Origin: Pseudomonadota bacterium
Lineage (GTDB): Bacteria; Pseudomonadota; Alphaproteobacteria; Sphingomonadales; Sphingomonadaceae
Length of the DNA: 64,000 nt
Assembly: GCA_021847605.1 (NCBI GenBank)
Contig: JAJZQN010000017.1
Span: 1 to 64,000 of the forward strand
Direction: 5' to 3'
Shown here: in pieces, positions 42,276 to 52,889 of the stretch
Numbering within the stretch: position 1 is the stretch's first letter
How the letters are laid out: each line of letters starts with the position of its first letter
The notes under the pieces: generated by a model
What the model saw: the letters and a program-made list of their open reading frames with translations, nothing else
Database searches by the model: none
Told to the model about the DNA's origin: nothing
Position numbers and translations under genes: made by a program

Positions 42276-44324
42276 ATGACCCAAGGTTTGCGGAACCGAC
42301 GCCGCGTTTCCGGCCGCCCGCATGCCGCCCGGCTCCTGATTGTGCCGCTGTTGCTGAGCCTGCCCTGCGTCGGCTGGGCGCAGGAGGTGCCGCCACCCGA
42401 TGTCGATGGGCCACTGGATGCCATGCCCGACATTGGCGTCGATTGGCCGGACATGCAGCAATCTGACGATGTAGAACCATTACCGTCCGATCCGGCCGAT
42501 GCTCAGGTTGATGCGGCACCGAATGCCGAACCGGTTCAGGTGGCTGAACCCGATGTCGATGCCACCGGCGTCGATGCCGACAGCTTCGCCGATACGGGGG
42601 AGGAACGGCGCTATATGGTGTCGCTCAATGGACTGGACGCCATTGCCGACCCGCAATTCACGCTGCGTTTCGACGAATTGTCGGTGCTGCGGCAGGGGCA
42701 GTCCAAGCCCGCGAATCTTGCCCAGATCAACCGCCGTATCAAGGAAGACAGCGAATTGCTGGACCGCCTGCTGCGGGCAAAGGGCTATTATGCGGCCCGC
42801 ATCCGGGGGGCGGTGTCCGCCCCTGCGGCAGGCAGCGACCGGCTTTCGGTTATTTTCAATATCGTTCCGGGCACCCAATATCTGCTGGAATCCGTCGATG
42901 TTGAAGGGCTGGCCGAGACGGGCGAGCGAGAGGCCAAGTTGCGGGAGGCATTCCCGCCCAAGGCGGGCGATCCCATCGACGCGGATCGCATATTGGCGGG
43001 GCGCGACGCCATGGCGACCGCGCTGTCCGAAAGCGGATTCCCCTTTGCCAAAGTGGACGAACCGGAAGTTCGTATTGATCATGAGGATCGCAAGGGCGAT
43101 CTGGACATGATCGTGACGCCCGGCGGCTATCGAACCTTCGGCGCAATCCGCATGAGTGACGAGCGATTGTTCGACGCGCATCATGTCCAGGAAATTGCCC
43201 GGTTCGATCCGGGCGATACCTATATGGCGTCGGATGTGGAGGATTTGCGGCGGGCCATCGTCGCGACCGGCCTCGTCTCGACGGTCAGTCTGAAGCCGGT
43301 CGATGCCGGGGATGGCGAGCATGTCGATCTGGCGGTCGATACCCGGCCGGCGCCGCTTCGCACGATTGCGGGCGAACTGGGCTATGGCACGGGTGAAGGT
43401 TATCGTGCGGAGGCGAGCTGGCAACATCGTAATTTCTTCCCGCCCGAAGGCGCGGTGACGCTGCGCGGCGTGATCGGTACGCAGGAACAGACGGCGTCCT
43501 TCACCTATCGGCGCAGCAATTTCAAACGTCGCGACAATGTGCTGACCGGCCTCTTGTCGATCAGCAATATCCGGCGTGATGCCTATGATGCGCGGACGAT
43601 AAACCTGTCGGGCGCGATCGAGCGGCAGACCAATATATTGTTCCAGAAAAACTGGGTCTGGCGCGTTGGCGCGGAACTGATTGCGTCGGATGAAGCGGAT
43701 GCCTTTTCGGGAGGGGCGCGACGCACCTTCCTGATCGCGGCGGTGCCACTCAGCCTGACCTATGATGGCAGCGACGATCTGCTCAATCCCACCAAGGGCT
43801 TCCGTCTGGGCGGGCGTGTCAGCCCTGAATTATCGTTCCAGAATACGACGTTCGGCTATGCCAAGGTGCAGGTCGATGGCAGCGTCTATCAGCCGATGAA
43901 CGACCGGGTGGTCGTGGCGGCGCGGGCGCGGTTTGGTACCATATTGGGATCGACCGTGGATCAGATCGCACCATCGCGGCGCTTCTATGCCGGTGGTGGC
44001 GCATCGGTGCGCGGCTATGGCTATCAGGCGATCGGGCCGCGCTATGGTGAGGACGACGATCCGGTGGGCGGCAAGAGCCTCGCCGAATTCTCGCTGGAGG
44101 CGCGGGTGCGCTTCGGCAATTTCGGCGTGGTGCCGTTTGTCGATGCCGGCAATATTTCCACCAGCTTCCTGCCGCGCTTTCGCGACCTTCGCATCGGTGC
44201 TGGCATGGGCGTGCGCTATTACAGCAATTTCGGGCCGATCCGCGTCGATGTGGGGACGCCCATCAACCCGCAGACGGGCGATCCGAAAATCGCGGTCTAT
44301 GTTTCTTTGGGGCAGGCCTTCTGA
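42276..44324 (+). CDS. tamA: Translocation and assembly module protein TamA (BamA superfamily)
   Basis: A 682-residue Omp85-family outer-membrane protein that works with TamB in envelope assembly and phospholipid transport. A signal peptide (LLIVPLLLSLPCVGWAQ) is followed by an unusual acidic linker of about 75 residues (VPPPDVDGPLDAMPDI, DVEPLPSDPADAQVD, DVDATGVDADSF). Three POTRA-type domains span about 110-370; the barrel follows with RRFYAGGGASVRGYGYQ, the conserved L6-loop VRGY/RGF motif, and ends in a typical aromatic terminus (VSLGQAF). Its TGA overlaps the tamB ATG by one base (TGATG). Confidence 0.95.
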   Translation: MTQGLRNRRRVSGRPHAARLLIVPLLLSLPCVGWAQEVPPPDVDGPLDAMPDIGVDWPDMQQSDDVEPLPSDPADAQVDAAPNAEPVQVAEPDVDATGVDADSFADTGEERRYMVSLNGLDAIADPQFTLRFDELSVLRQGQSKPANLAQINRRIKEDSELLDRLLRAKGYYAARIRGAVSAPAAGSDRLSVIFNIVPGTQYLLESVDVEGLAETGEREAKLREAFPPKAGDPIDADRILAGRDAMATALSESGFPFAKVDEPEVRIDHEDRKGDLDMIVTPGGYRTFGAIRMSDERLFDAHHVQEIARFDPGDTYMASDVEDLRRAIVATGLVSTVSLKPVDAGDGEHVDLAVDTRPAPLRTIAGELGYGTGEGYRAEASWQHRNFFPPEGAVTLRGVIGTQEQTASFTYRRSNFKRRDNVLTGLLSISNIRRDAYDARTINLSGAIERQTNILFQKNWVWRVGAELIASDEADAFSGGARRTFLIAAVPLSLTYDGSDDLLNPTKGFRLGGRVSPELSFQNTTFGYAKVQVDGSVYQPMNDRVVVAARARFGTILGSTVDQIAPSRRFYAGGGASVRGYGYQAIGPRYGEDDDPVGGKSLAEFSLEARVRFGNFGVVPFVDAGNISTSFLPRFRDLRIGAGMGVRYYSNFGPIRVDVGTPINPQTGDPKIAVYVSLGQAF

Positions 44325-47300
44325 TGGCGGTCGAAGAAGAAGCAACCGTGATGCCGCCAGTGGAGCCGCGTCGCCGCATGTGGGACGGGCGCTGGCAGCG
44401 ATGGGTGCTGGCCATTCTGTCGGGTCTGTTGCTGATTATCGTGGGCGCGCTGGTCTGGCTGGATACGTCGCCGGGACATCGGTTTCTGGCGTCGCGTATC
44501 GCTGCGGTTCGCACATCGTCGGGCCTTCGCATCGCTGTCGGCCGGATCGATGGCAGCATTTATCGCCGGGCGATATTGCATGACATGCGACTGTCCGATC
44601 CCAAGGGCGTATTTCTGGACGCCCCGCGCATCGAACTGGACTGGTGGCCCTTTGCCTGGCTGTCCAACCGGCTGGACATTGACCGGCTGGCGATAGCGCA
44701 GGCGAATTTGCGTAAGCTGCCGAAACTCAATCCGACCCGCCGGGAAGGGCCGATCCTGCCCGGATTCGATATCCGATTGATGCAATTTTCAGTGGGGCGC
44801 CTGAACATCGCCCCCGCCGTTACCGGCAAGGCGCAGATGGCCATCATGTCGGGTGACGCGGATATTCGCGGCGGTAGGGCCATCATCGATCTGTCGGCCC
44901 GGACGATCGATGGGCGCGATGCCCTGAATATCGCGCTGGATAGCCGCCCGGACAATGATCGCTTTGCACTGGACGTCACGGTCAATGCGCCGAAAGGCGG
45001 CGTTCTGGCCACCATGGCGGGCCTGAAACAGGACGCCAATCTGCGCATCGGTGGCAAGGGAGGCTGGACCCGCTGGGACGGTCGGCTGTCCCTGACACTG
45101 GATGCGGCGCCAGCCGCCGACCTCATCCTGTCGGCACGCAGCGGGCAATATGCAGCGCGCGGCTCTGTGGAAGGCGCGGCCCTGGCCGAAGGCGGCCTAG
45201 CCCGCAAACTGGCCGATCCGCGTGTGACGCTTCAGGCGAACGGGTCGATGCAGGATCGTGTGATCGACGGGACATTGACGATCCGGTCGGCATCGGTCGA
45301 CATGATGGCCGACGGCGCCATCGACCTGCGCAACAATGCGCTCGACAATATGCGGATCGACCTGAAGCTGGCGCGCCCGCGCGGCCTGCTCAAGAATATG
45401 GATGGGCGTGATGTTACCGCAAGGATGCGGCTGGACGGTCCGTTCGATACGCTGGGTTACGAATATCTGGTGACGGCGCGTCAACTCTCGTTCGATCGCG
45501 CGGTGATCCACGACCTGCGAGCGGAAGGAAAAGGGCGGGCATCGCGCAGCGGTCCGGCGCTGATTCCGCTGCGCCTGCGTGCATCGCGGCTCGATGGGCA
45601 GGGGGAACTGGTCGACGAGATCGTGCGCAATTTCGCGCTGGATGGCGTGCTGCAACTGGACGGGCATCAGTTGCGCAGCAATCCGATGACGGTGCGGTCG
45701 AACAAGATCAACGGCAAACTGGTCGCGATCGCGGACCTGAAGACCGGCCGATATGATCTGGCGCTGGATGGGCGGATCAGCGCCTTGGCGATCCATGGCC
45801 TTGGCATCATCGATCTGACGTCGAAGCTGCGCGCGGTGCCGCGTACCGATGGCAGCTTTGGCCTGACCGGCAATGTGCTGGCGCAATTGCGGCGGCTCGA
45901 TAATGAATTTCTGCGGACGCTTGGCGGTGGCCTTCCGACTGTGCGGGGTGGCGTGGAGTTGTTGCGGGACGGCAATCTGACGCTGAGCAATTTGCGCCTT
46001 GAGTCGCCGTTGATGACGCTTGCCGGGCGGGGGTTGCGCTACACCAACGGCGACGTTCATCTGGAAGGCAATGGCCGGCATCAACGCTATGGTCCCGTCG
46101 CATTGAAGCTGGATGGTCGTATCGAGCGGCCCATCATCGACGTGACGTTGCAGCGCCCGATGGATGCGCTGGGCCTTCGAGACGTGCATGCGAAGCTGAA
46201 CCCCGATGCCAATGGGTATAGCTATACGGCTGAGGGTGGCTCGACGCTGGGTGCCTTTACCGGACGCGGCGTCATATTGCTGCCGCCCGGCGGGCAGGCA
46301 GTCATTCGTGTCGCCAATCTCGCGGTATCGGGCATTACCGCGAGTGGGGAAATCCGTCCGATCGGCGGCGGGCTGGACGGGCAACTGAGCGTTATCGGGC
46401 CGGTGACGGGCTATGTCGGTTTCAAACCGATCGACGGCAACCAGCAGGTTCAGTTGAAACTCAACGCCAATGATGCCGAATTTGAAGGGCCGACTGCCAT
46501 TGCCGTGCGGCGTGGGTCGATTGATGGCACCATCCTGCTCGATCCCACCGGGACGACCATTAACGCGACCGCGCAGGCGCGCGGATTGCGGGTCGGTGGC
46601 ATCCTGATCGGCCGTTTCGCTGCCAATGCCGATCTGGTCGATGGCAAGGGGCGGGTGCGTGGCAGCCTGTCCGGGCAGCGCGGCAGGCTTTTCGAATTGC
46701 AGGGAGAGGCTGATGTCGAACCCGGTCGCATCCGCCTGTCCGCCAACGGCACGATCGATAAACGCCCGATCCGGCTGACGAGATCGGCATTGCTGACGAA
46801 GACGGAAGACGGCTGGAAGCTGTCGCCGGTGACGGTCAGCTATGCCGGTGGATCGCTGCAACTGGCTGGCGATGTGGGAAGCGCATCCACCCATGTCGAA
46901 GCACGGATGGAGCGGCTGCCCTTGGCTCTGCTGGACATTGGTTATGACAATCTGGGGCTGGGCGGCACGGCCACCGGATCGCTCAGCTATGCCCAGCCAC
47001 GCGGGGGTTTGCCGAGTGGCAAGGCGGAATTGCGTATTCGTGGGCTGTCGCGGTCGGGCCTGTCGCTCAGTTCCCGGCCGGTGGACGTGGGCGTGAATGC
47101 GGTGCTGACACAGGATAGGCTGGCGACCCGCATGATGTTCGTGTCCGACGGCAAGACGATCGGTCGTGCGCAGGCGCTGCTCAATCCACTGGGCCATGAT
47201 GGCGGGCTGGTGCAGCGATTGAATGCCGCGCCGCTTATCGCCCAGCTTCGTTATAATGGTGCGGCCGATACGCTGTGGCGACTGACGGGTGTCGAGATCG

Positions 47301-48511
47301 TCGACATTGGCGGGCCGGTCGCCGTTTCCGCCGACATGCGCGGTACATTGGGCGATCCTGTCATCAGCGGTAGCCTGTCCACCGATAATGCGACGATCAA
47401 CAGTCCGGTGACGGGCATGCGGCTGCGCAGCGTGAAGGCGCGTGGGCGCTTTTCCGGCGCGCAACTGGTCATTTCCAGCTTCTCGGCGGCGGCCCAGAAT
47501 GGTGGATCGGTGAACGGCACCGGGCAATTCACCTTCAACGGCATTGCTGGCGTGGGCATGGACTTGTCGCTTCAGGCGGATAACGCCGCCCTTTTGGAAC
47601 GGGACGATATTGCCGCCACGGTGACGGGGCCGATTACACTCAAGTCCGATGGCGTGGGTGGCACGATCGGCGGCGATCTGGTGCTGAACAAGAGCCGCTT
47701 CACCATGGGGCGTGCGGCTGCTGTCGCGGAAATCCCCGAATTGCAGGTCATCGAAATCAAACGGCGCGGCGATGAGATTGAAAAGCCGCGAACCAATGTC
47801 CCATGGGCCATGGCGGTCAAGGCACGTGCGCGGAACCGGCTGACGGTGACGGGCTTGGGCCTCGACAGCGAATGGCGCGCGGCACTCGATATTGGTGGCA
47901 CCGTCACCAACCCGGCTATTGCGGGTCGGGCGGAGCTGGTCCGGGGCGGCTATGAATTTGCCGGGCGACGGTTCGAACTGCGCGAAGGGCATATCCAGTT
48001 TGATGGCCGGGTGCCGGTCAATCCGACGCTGGACATCAGTGCGGAGGCCGATGTCAGTAACCTGTCCGCCATCATCCATGTCGGCGGCACCGGTCTGAAA
48101 CCCGACATCACGTTCACCAGCACCCCGGCGCTGCCGCAGGACGAGCTATTGTCCCGCATTTTGTTCGGAACCTCGATCACCAATCTTTCCGCGCCCGAAG
48201 CGCTGCAACTCGCGTCGGCGGTCGGATCGCTACAGGGGAATGGCGGGCTAGACCCGATCAATGCGGTGCGAAAGGCGGCAGGCCTCGACCGGCTGCGCAT
48301 CATCGCTGCCGACCCGACGCAGGGACAGGGGACGTCGATTGCCGCGGGCAAATATCTGACGCGCAAGACCTATGTGGAACTGATCACCGATGGGCAGGGC
48401 TATTCCGCGACGCGCATGGAATATCAGGTGACGCGCTGGCTTTCATTGCTAGGGGCGATTTCCACGCTCGGCCGCGAAAGTGCGAACGTGCGCGTGTCGA
48501 AGGATTATTGA
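44324..48511 (+). CDS. tamB: Translocation and assembly module protein TamB (AsmA-like)
   Basis: A 1395-residue inner-membrane-anchored periplasm-spanning protein. A single signal anchor ([18 protein letters not shown], about 28-45) precedes a very long beta-rich region of taco-like groove repeats, recognisable from recurring short strands ([33 protein letters not shown]). The C-terminal DUF490 domain, about 1080-1395, contains [19 protein letters not shown] and [14 protein letters not shown], which docks to TamA. Likely role: lipid transport and outer-membrane protein assembly. It is coupled to tamA by a one-base stop-start overlap and followed two bases later by the sdaA start. Confidence 0.95.
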   Translation: MAVEEEATVMPPVEPRRRMWDGRWQRWVLAILSGLLLIIVGALVWLDTSPGHRFLASRIAAVRTSSGLRIAVGRIDGSIYRRAILHDMRLSDPKGVFLDAPRIELDWWPFAWLSNRLDIDRLAIAQANLRKLPKLNPTRREGPILPGFDIRLMQFSVGRLNIAPAVTGKAQMAIMSGDADIRGGRAIIDLSARTIDGRDALNIALDSRPDNDRFALDVTVNAPKGGVLATMAGLKQDANLRIGGKGGWTRWDGRLSLTLDAAPAADLILSARSGQYAARGSVEGAALAEGGLARKLADPRVTLQANGSMQDRVIDGTLTIRSASVDMMADGAIDLRNNALDNMRIDLKLARPRGLLKNMDGRDVTARMRLDGPFDTLGYEYLVTARQLSFDRAVIHDLRAEGKGRASRSGPALIPLRLRASRLDGQGELVDEIVRNFALDGVLQLDGHQLRSNPMTVRSNKINGKLVAIADLKTGRYDLALDGRISALAIHGLGIIDLTSKLRAVPRTDGSFGLTGNVLAQLRRLDNEFLRTLGGGLPTVRGGVELLRDGNLTLSNLRLESPLMTLAGRGLRYTNGDVHLEGNGRHQRYGPVALKLDGRIERPIIDVTLQRPMDALGLRDVHAKLNPDANGYSYTAEGGSTLGAFTGRGVILLPPGGQAVIRVANLAVSGITASGEIRPIGGGLDGQLSVIGPVTGYVGFKPIDGNQQVQLKLNANDAEFEGPTAIAVRRGSIDGTILLDPTGTTINATAQARGLRVGGILIGRFAANADLVDGKGRVRGSLSGQRGRLFELQGEADVEPGRIRLSANGTIDKRPIRLTRSALLTKTEDGWKLSPVTVSYAGGSLQLAGDVGSASTHVEARMERLPLALLDIGYDNLGLGGTATGSLSYAQPRGGLPSGKAELRIRGLSRSGLSLSSRPVDVGVNAVLTQDRLATRMMFVSDGKTIGRAQALLNPLGHDGGLVQRLNAAPLIAQLRYNGAADTLWRLTGVEIVDIGGPVAVSADMRGTLGDPVISGSLSTDNATINSPVTGMRLRSVKARGRFSGAQLVISSFSAAAQNGGSVNGTGQFTFNGIAGVGMDLSLQADNAALLERDDIAATVTGPITLKSDGVGGTIGGDLVLNKSRFTMGRAAAVAEIPELQVIEIKRRGDEIEKPRTNVPWAMAVKARARNRLTVTGLGLDSEWRAALDIGGTVTNPAIAGRAELVRGGYEFAGRRFELREGHIQFDGRVPVNPTLDISAEADVSNLSAIIHVGGTGLKPDITFTSTPALPQDELLSRILFGTSITNLSAPEALQLASAVGSLQGNGGLDPINAVRKAAGLDRLRIIAADPTQGQGTSIAAGKYLTRKTYVELITDGQGYSATRMEYQVTRWLSLLGAISTLGRESANVRVSKDY

Positions 48512-48512
48512 C

Positions 48513-49907
48513 GTGACGAAGAGCCGGATCGACGCTGCCACCGCGATCAGCGTCATGGACCTGTTCACCATCGGCATCGGGCCGTCCAGCTCGCACACCG
48601 TCGGGCCGATGCGCGCCGCGCTGATGTTCATGGATACGTTGCCGGCCATTCCGGTCCGCGTGCGGTGCGAATTATTCGGATCGTTGGCGCTCACTGGCAA
48701 GGGGCATGCGACCGACAGCGCCATTCTGCTGGGCCTGTCCGGTTATCGCCCCGAGACGGTCGATCCCGATGCGATCCCCGATATATTGGCCGCCATCCGC
48801 AGCGACGGGCGCATCCGGGCTGGCAGCGCCCTTGGCCATTGGGTGGCGTTCGACGAAGAGCGTGACCTGCTGCTCCACATGGCCGAATTTCTGGAAGCGC
48901 ATAGCAACGGCATGCGTTTTACCGCCTGGATCGACGGGCGGGATGAGCCGCTGGTGCGGGACTATTATTCCATCGGCGGTGGTGCGGTGTTGCCCGGTTC
49001 GGTGCCCATCGGGGACGAAGCGCCGCTTGGCCATAATGTCGTTCAGCCCTTTCCCTTTTCTTCAGGGCAGGAAATGCTGGAGCAGGGGGAAAGGCACGGC
49101 TTGTCCATCGCCACTCTGGTCCTGCGCAATGAAGGCGCCTGGCGCGTGCAGGCAGAAACGGACGCCTTTCTCGACAGCGTGATCGACGCCATGTCTGCTT
49201 CTATTGATCGGGGATTGATGCAGGAGGGGCTGCTGCCAGGCGGATTGAAGGTCCGCCGTCGTGCCCGCGCCATCCATCAGCGATTGCGCCTGCAACAGGA
49301 TGCACTGGGGCCGGCGCAGATATTCGAGTGGGTCAGCCTGTTCGCTCTGGCGGTGAATGAGGAGAATGCGGCGGGCGGTCGCGTCGTCACCGCGCCGACC
49401 AATGGAGCGGCGGGGGTGATCCCGGCGGTGCTGCATTATTATCGTCGCTTCGTGCCGGGCGCGGACCGGGATGGAGAGCGCCGCTTTCTGCTGACGGCGG
49501 CGGCGATCGGTTTCCTCTACAAGAAACGCGCCTCCATTTCGGCCGCCGAAATGGGGTGTCAGGGCGAAGTCGGCGTCGCCTGTTCGATGGCGGCGGCGGG
49601 GCTGGCGGCGGTGCTGGGCGGCACCAACAGCCAGATCGAAAATGCCGCCGAAATCGGTATGGAACATAATCTGGGCCTGACCTGCGATCCGATCGGCGGG
49701 CTGGTTCAGATACCCTGTATCGAACGCAACACGATGGGCGCGGTCAAGGCGATCAATGCCGCCTATCTGGCGCTTCAGGGGGATGGCAGGCACATCGTCA
49801 GTCTGGATGCGGTCATCGAAACGATGCGACAGACGGGTGAGGATATGGCGAGCCGGTACAAGGAAACGTCGCTTGGCGGTCTGGCCGTCAATGTCGTGGA
49901 ATGCTGA
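48513..49907 (+). CDS. sdaA: L-serine ammonia-lyase
   Basis: A 464-residue iron-sulfur L-serine deaminase that converts serine to pyruvate and ammonia. The N-terminal beta half carries [20 protein letters not shown] and the C-terminal alpha half has [18 protein letters not shown] and [18 protein letters not shown], which provide the three Cys ligands of the [4Fe-4S] cluster. KATNGAAGV-type segment [14 protein letters not shown] is also present. The start is a GTG at 48513, with AAGGA upstream. The gene begins two bases after tamB, so it is cotranscribed, although functionally unrelated. A small hairpin follows before the next gene. Confidence 0.94.
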   Translation: MTKSRIDAATAISVMDLFTIGIGPSSSHTVGPMRAALMFMDTLPAIPVRVRCELFGSLALTGKGHATDSAILLGLSGYRPETVDPDAIPDILAAIRSDGRIRAGSALGHWVAFDEERDLLLHMAEFLEAHSNGMRFTAWIDGRDEPLVRDYYSIGGGAVLPGSVPIGDEAPLGHNVVQPFPFSSGQEMLEQGERHGLSIATLVLRNEGAWRVQAETDAFLDSVIDAMSASIDRGLMQEGLLPGGLKVRRRARAIHQRLRLQQDALGPAQIFEWVSLFALAVNEENAAGGRVVTAPTNGAAGVIPAVLHYYRRFVPGADRDGERRFLLTAAAIGFLYKKRASISAAEMGCQGEVGVACSMAAAGLAAVLGGTNSQIENAAEIGMEHNLGLTCDPIGGLVQIPCIERNTMGAVKAINAAYLALQGDGRHIVSLDAVIETMRQTGEDMASRYKETSLGGLAVNVVEC

Positions 49908-50041
49908 CCGGACCAATATCGGCTCATCGTCCAAACTGCACGGCGACGCGGTGGAATGAGCTGATTTCGTGCCATTAATGCCACATAATCAGCCGTTTAT
50001 CTTAGGTTCATGAAACCAGTCAGGGCGCTCCGGCTTGTGCG

Positions 50042-50066
50042 TCTCACCCCCTGAAAGAGGGGGAGA
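50042..50066 (+). terminator. Short hairpin between sdaA and the porin-like gene
   Basis: CCCCCT and AGGGGG form a 6-bp stem around GAAAG, extended by TCTC/GAGA-type pairing. There is no T run; it may be a 5'-leader structure of the next gene instead. Confidence 0.4.
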
Positions 50067-50088
50067 GAATGTCGAACGGAGAATTTCT

Positions 50089-50742
50089 ATGCGTAAGTTT
50101 GTGGTCGCAACCTTCCTGACCGGCGCGGCAGTCGCCAGCCCGGCTCTGGCGCAGGATGTCAGCCCGACCTTCACCGGCCCCCGCGTCGAGGCGATCCTAG
50201 GCTATGATCATGTCGGCGCGGGCAGCGATGTCGATAATGACAATGGCCGCGACGATGAATCGATTGATGGCCTGCTCTATGGTGTCGGTGCGGGATATGA
50301 CGTCAATCTGGGCAGCGCGGTCGTCGGCGTCGAGGGCGAATGGACAGACTCCACGGCCAAGAGCAATCGGAACGACTTTACCGGCCAGTTCGGCTTCGGC
50401 CGCGTGAAGCAGGGACGCGACCTGTATGTCGGCGCGCGTGCCGGCATTCTCGCCGATCCCGCAACGCTGGTCTATGTGAAGGGCGGTTATACCAACAGCA
50501 AATTGAACGTGCTGGCGGGCAACACCAACGAAGTCACTGATACGTCGTTCAAGCTGGACGGCTGGCGCGTGGGTGCCGGTGTGGAACGGGCGATCAACGC
50601 CAACACCTTCGCCAAGGTGGAATATCGCTATTCCAAATATAGCGATGCCCATATCGATTTCGCCAACGGTGCGACCAGCGACGAATTCGGCATCGATACC
50701 GACCGGCATCAGGTGGTGGCCAGCGTCGGCTGGCGCTTCTGA
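50089..50742 (+). CDS. Porin-like outer-membrane beta-barrel protein
   Basis: A 217-residue outer-membrane protein with a cleavable signal (MRKFVVATFLTGAAVASPALA, cut after ALA). The mature part is an eight-strand barrel of the OmpA-like/Omp25-31 type: EAILGYDHVG, GLLYGVGAGYDVNLG, VVGVEGEWTDS, LYVGARAGIL, LVYVKGGYTNSKL, WRVGAGVERAIN, FAKVEYRYSKYSD and QVVASVGWRF, the last ending with the aromatic C-terminus needed for BAM recognition. Two acidic loops (DVDNDNGRDDESID) may bind cations. No peptidoglycan-binding domain follows. GGAG precedes the ATG at 50089; a terminator lies downstream. Confidence 0.92.
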   Translation: MRKFVVATFLTGAAVASPALAQDVSPTFTGPRVEAILGYDHVGAGSDVDNDNGRDDESIDGLLYGVGAGYDVNLGSAVVGVEGEWTDSTAKSNRNDFTGQFGFGRVKQGRDLYVGARAGILADPATLVYVKGGYTNSKLNVLAGNTNEVTDTSFKLDGWRVGAGVERAINANTFAKVEYRYSKYSDAHIDFANGATSDEFGIDTDRHQVVASVGWRF

Positions 50743-50753
50743 TCCTCTATGCG

Positions 50754-50783
50754 GAAAGGGCCGGTCATCCGGCCCTTTCTTTT
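50754..50783 (+). terminator. Rho-independent terminator after the porin-like gene
   Basis: AAAGGGCCGG-TCAT-CCGGCCCTTT is a perfect 10-bp stem followed by CTTTTA. Confidence 0.9.
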
Positions 50784-50829
50784 AACGGCCCCCTTTCGGG
50801 GGGCTTGCAGGGATGTTATTTACACTGGT

Positions 50830-51249
50830 GTGAGTAACGCGATTCCCCATCTCTATCCGGTCGGCATCGAACCGGACGACATCGACTTCATGGGTCATGT
50901 CAACAATGCCAGCTATCTGAAATGGGTGCAGGCGGCGGTGCTGGACCATTGGAATGCGCTGGCTCCGGCTGAGGCTGTGGCCGAACATCTCTGGGTCGCG
51001 CTGAAGCATGAGATCACCTATCGCAAGCCAACATTCCTCGACGATGACGTGATCGCGACCGTCCTGCTGGAAAAGGTGCAGGGCGCACGGGCTTTCTATG
51101 AAACCATCATCCGGCGCGGGGAAGAGGTATTGGCGGAGGTCCGGTCAAGCTGGTGCTGCCTTGACGCTTCGACTTTGCGTCCGGCCCGGCTGGCGCGTGA
51201 TGTGATCGCGCATTTCTTCGCCACCGACGAAGACACGAAGTCCGACTGA
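50830..51249 (+). CDS. Acyl-CoA thioesterase (4-hydroxybenzoyl-CoA thioesterase fold)
   Basis: A 139-residue hot-dog-fold thioesterase. The early block DDIDFMGHVNNASYLKWV contains the conserved Asp and the helix start of 4HBT-type enzymes; LKHEITYRKPTFLDDDVI is the next conserved strand pair. It should release acyl groups from CoA; substrate unknown. A GTG at 50830 is the best start, since the track start lies inside the porin terminator. The ribosome binding site upstream is distant and weak, so the start is uncertain. The C-terminus is VIAHFFATDEDTKSD. Two hairpins follow before the convergent wrbA. Confidence 0.82.
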   Translation: MSNAIPHLYPVGIEPDDIDFMGHVNNASYLKWVQAAVLDHWNALAPAEAVAEHLWVALKHEITYRKPTFLDDDVIATVLLEKVQGARAFYETIIRRGEEVLAEVRSSWCCLDASTLRPARLARDVIAHFFATDEDTKSD

Positions 51250-51257
51250 TATTTGTA

Positions 51258-51332
51258 AAGAGAGCCGGCACATAGTCCCGATGTGCCGGCTCCCGCTACA
51301 TACCCTGCCTTCGTGCGACCCGAAGGCAGGGT
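51258..51332. terminator. Two adjacent hairpins between convergent genes
   Basis: GAGCCGGCACAT-AGTCCCG-ATGTGCCGGCTC (51262-51292) and ACCCTGCCTTCG-TGCGACC-CGAAGGCAGGGT (51302-51332) are two perfect 12-bp hairpins. Neither has a T run, but their position in a convergent gap suggests termination in both directions. Confidence 0.65.
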
Positions 51333-51364
51333 GGGTTGCATGGTCTTGACGACGCGACCGTCGA

Positions 51365-51964
51365 TTAACCGTGCAGCTTGATCGCGGTTTCCGCGATACG
51401 CTTGCCCTGATAGCGGGCGCCGTCCAGTTCTTCTTCGCTCGGCTGACGGCTGCCATCGCCATCGGCTAGCGTCGTCGCGCCATAGGGCGAACCGCCGCGC
51501 ACCTTGTCCACGCCCATCTGCCCGGCAAAGCCATAGTCGAGGCCAACGATGGTCATGCCGAAATGCAGCAGGTTGGTGATGATGGAAAAGAGGGTGACTT
51601 CCTGACCGCCATGCTGCGAAGCGGTGGAGGTGAAGGCGCCGCCGACCTTGCCGTTCAGCGCGCCGCGCGCCCACAGGCCGCCGGCCTGATCGAGGAAGGA
51701 GGCGAGTTGGCTCGACATGCGGCCAAAGCGCGTGCCGGTGCCGACGATGATCGCGTCATAATCCGCCAGTTCGGCGACGGTCGCGATCGGGGCTTCCTGA
51801 TCCAGCTTGAAATGCGCGTTCTTGGCAACTTCCAGCGGCGCGGTTTCCGGCACGCGCTTGATGTCGACCTGCGCACCGGCGGACGCGGCGCCTTCGGCCA
51901 CGGCCTTGGCCATCGTCTCGATATGACCGTAAGAGGAATAATAGAGAACCAGAACCTTGGCCAT
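51365..51964 (-). CDS. wrbA: NAD(P)H:quinone oxidoreductase WrbA
   Basis: A 199-residue flavodoxin-fold enzyme that reduces quinones by two electrons with FMN. N-terminal FMN phosphate loop [11 protein letters not shown]; second FMN site [13 protein letters not shown] (usual form is GTPTRFG); [14 protein letters not shown] is the typical third contact. GYPYGAST-type segment reads [20 protein letters not shown]. The start ATG 51964 follows AAGGAGACACATC. It is 97 bases downstream of the pirin gene on the same strand, opposite a LysR gene, so the pair probably forms a redox-responsive operon. Confidence 0.95.
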   Translation of the reverse strand: MAKVLVLYYSSYGHIETMAKAVAEGAASAGAQVDIKRVPETAPLEVAKNAHFKLDQEAPIATVAELADYDAIIVGTGTRFGRMSSQLASFLDQAGGLWARGALNGKVGGAFTSTASQHGGQEVTLFSIITNLLHFGMTIVGLDYGFAGQMGVDKVRGGSPYGATTLADGDGSRQPSEEELDGARYQGKRIAETAIKLHG

Positions 51965-52061
51965 GATGTGTCTCCTTCTGTTGGATGAATGAAAAAATGT
52001 GGCCGCCCGCACGAGGGAGGGGATGGTGCGGGCGGCCGGTCGGCCCGTCGGGAGAACGGGC

Positions 52062-52781
52062 CTATTCGCTGTCGACGAGGATGATTTCGCTATCCTCGAT
52101 CGCGGTGATGGTGATGGGCTGGCCGCCGATAATGGCTGCGCCGTCCCGTGCGGAAAAGACTTCGCCATCTATCTCGATCTGGCCGGTGGCCGGTACGAGA
52201 TAGAGGTGGCGTCCATCGCCGCTGTCATAAGTCATGCTGTCGCCCGCCTTTATGGTGCCGCCGAGCAGGCGGGCATCGGTACGGATACGCAGCGCGTCAC
52301 GATCTTCGTCATAGCCACTGGCCAGAATGGCCAGTTTGCCCGAGCGTTCCCCACGGGGAAACGGCTTTGTGCCCCAACTCGGTTGACCGCCCCGCGCACG
52401 CGGCATGATCCATATCTGGAAGAGGGTGGTGGTTTCCTCCTCCAGATTATATTCGGCATGGCGGATGCCTGTCCCGGCCGACATGACCTGAACATCGCCA
52501 GCTTCCGTACGCCCCCGGTTGCCCAGACTGTCCTGATGCGTGATCGCGCCGGACCGGACATAGGTGATGATTTCCATGTCGCTATGCGGATGCGGCGGAA
52601 AACCCGATCGTGGCCCGATTTCGTCATCGTTCCATACCCGGATCGCGCCCCAGTTCATGCGGTTGGGGTCATAATAATCGGCGAACGAGAAATGGTGGCG
52701 CGCGTTGAGCCAGCCATGGTCGGCATGGCCCAGCGACGCGAAGGGGCGGCGTTCGATGCGGCCCTTTGTCGTCGTGGTCAT
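52062..52781 (-). CDS. Pirin family protein
   Basis: A 239-residue bicupin of the pirin family. The N-terminal cupin holds the metal-binding set [16 protein letters not shown] followed by [18 protein letters not shown], which give the His/His/His/Glu iron ligands. [17 protein letters not shown] lies between the domains. Bacterial pirins can have quercetinase activity or act as redox-sensitive partners; which applies is unknown. The ATG at 52781 has better spacing to AAAGG than the ATG at 52787. It is transcribed divergently from the LysR gene and lies upstream of wrbA, an arrangement that points to quinone or flavonoid stress. Confidence 0.92.
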   Translation of the reverse strand: MTTTTKGRIERRPFASLGHADHGWLNARHHFSFADYYDPNRMNWGAIRVWNDDEIGPRSGFPPHPHSDMEIITYVRSGAITHQDSLGNRGRTEAGDVQVMSAGTGIRHAEYNLEEETTTLFQIWIMPRARGGQPSWGTKPFPRGERSGKLAILASGYDEDRDALRIRTDARLLGGTIKAGDSMTYDSGDGRHLYLVPATGQIEIDGEVFSARDGAAIIGGQPITITAIEDSEIILVDSE

Positions 52782-52849
52782 AGGCATTGCCTTTCGGTTC
52801 GTCAGGCCGGTGCTTCCGGCTTGCTTTCCGTCAATCTAGCAATCAGGAT

Positions 52850-52886
52850 CGTTTCTTGAATAAGCAGCATTGAAACGGATTGTTTC
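52850..52886. promoter_or_regulatory. Candidate LysR operator in the pirin/LysR divergent gap
   Basis: CGTTTC (52850) and GAAACG (52872) form an inverted repeat with 16 bases between, and GAAACGGATTGTTTC (52872-52886) is a second, overlapping dyad directly before the LysR start. The layout matches a LysR autoregulation site controlling both directions; this is inference from position and symmetry. Confidence 0.5.
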
Positions 52887-52889
52887 CTC

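Noticed and set aside
45197-48079. 960-residue minus-strand ORF opposite tamB
   Set aside because: Long only because tamB codon use avoids stops on the other strand; no motifs.
50092-50742. Porin-like gene considered as OmpA with peptidoglycan domain
   Set aside because: The protein ends at the last barrel strand (VGWRF); there is no C-terminal OmpA domain.
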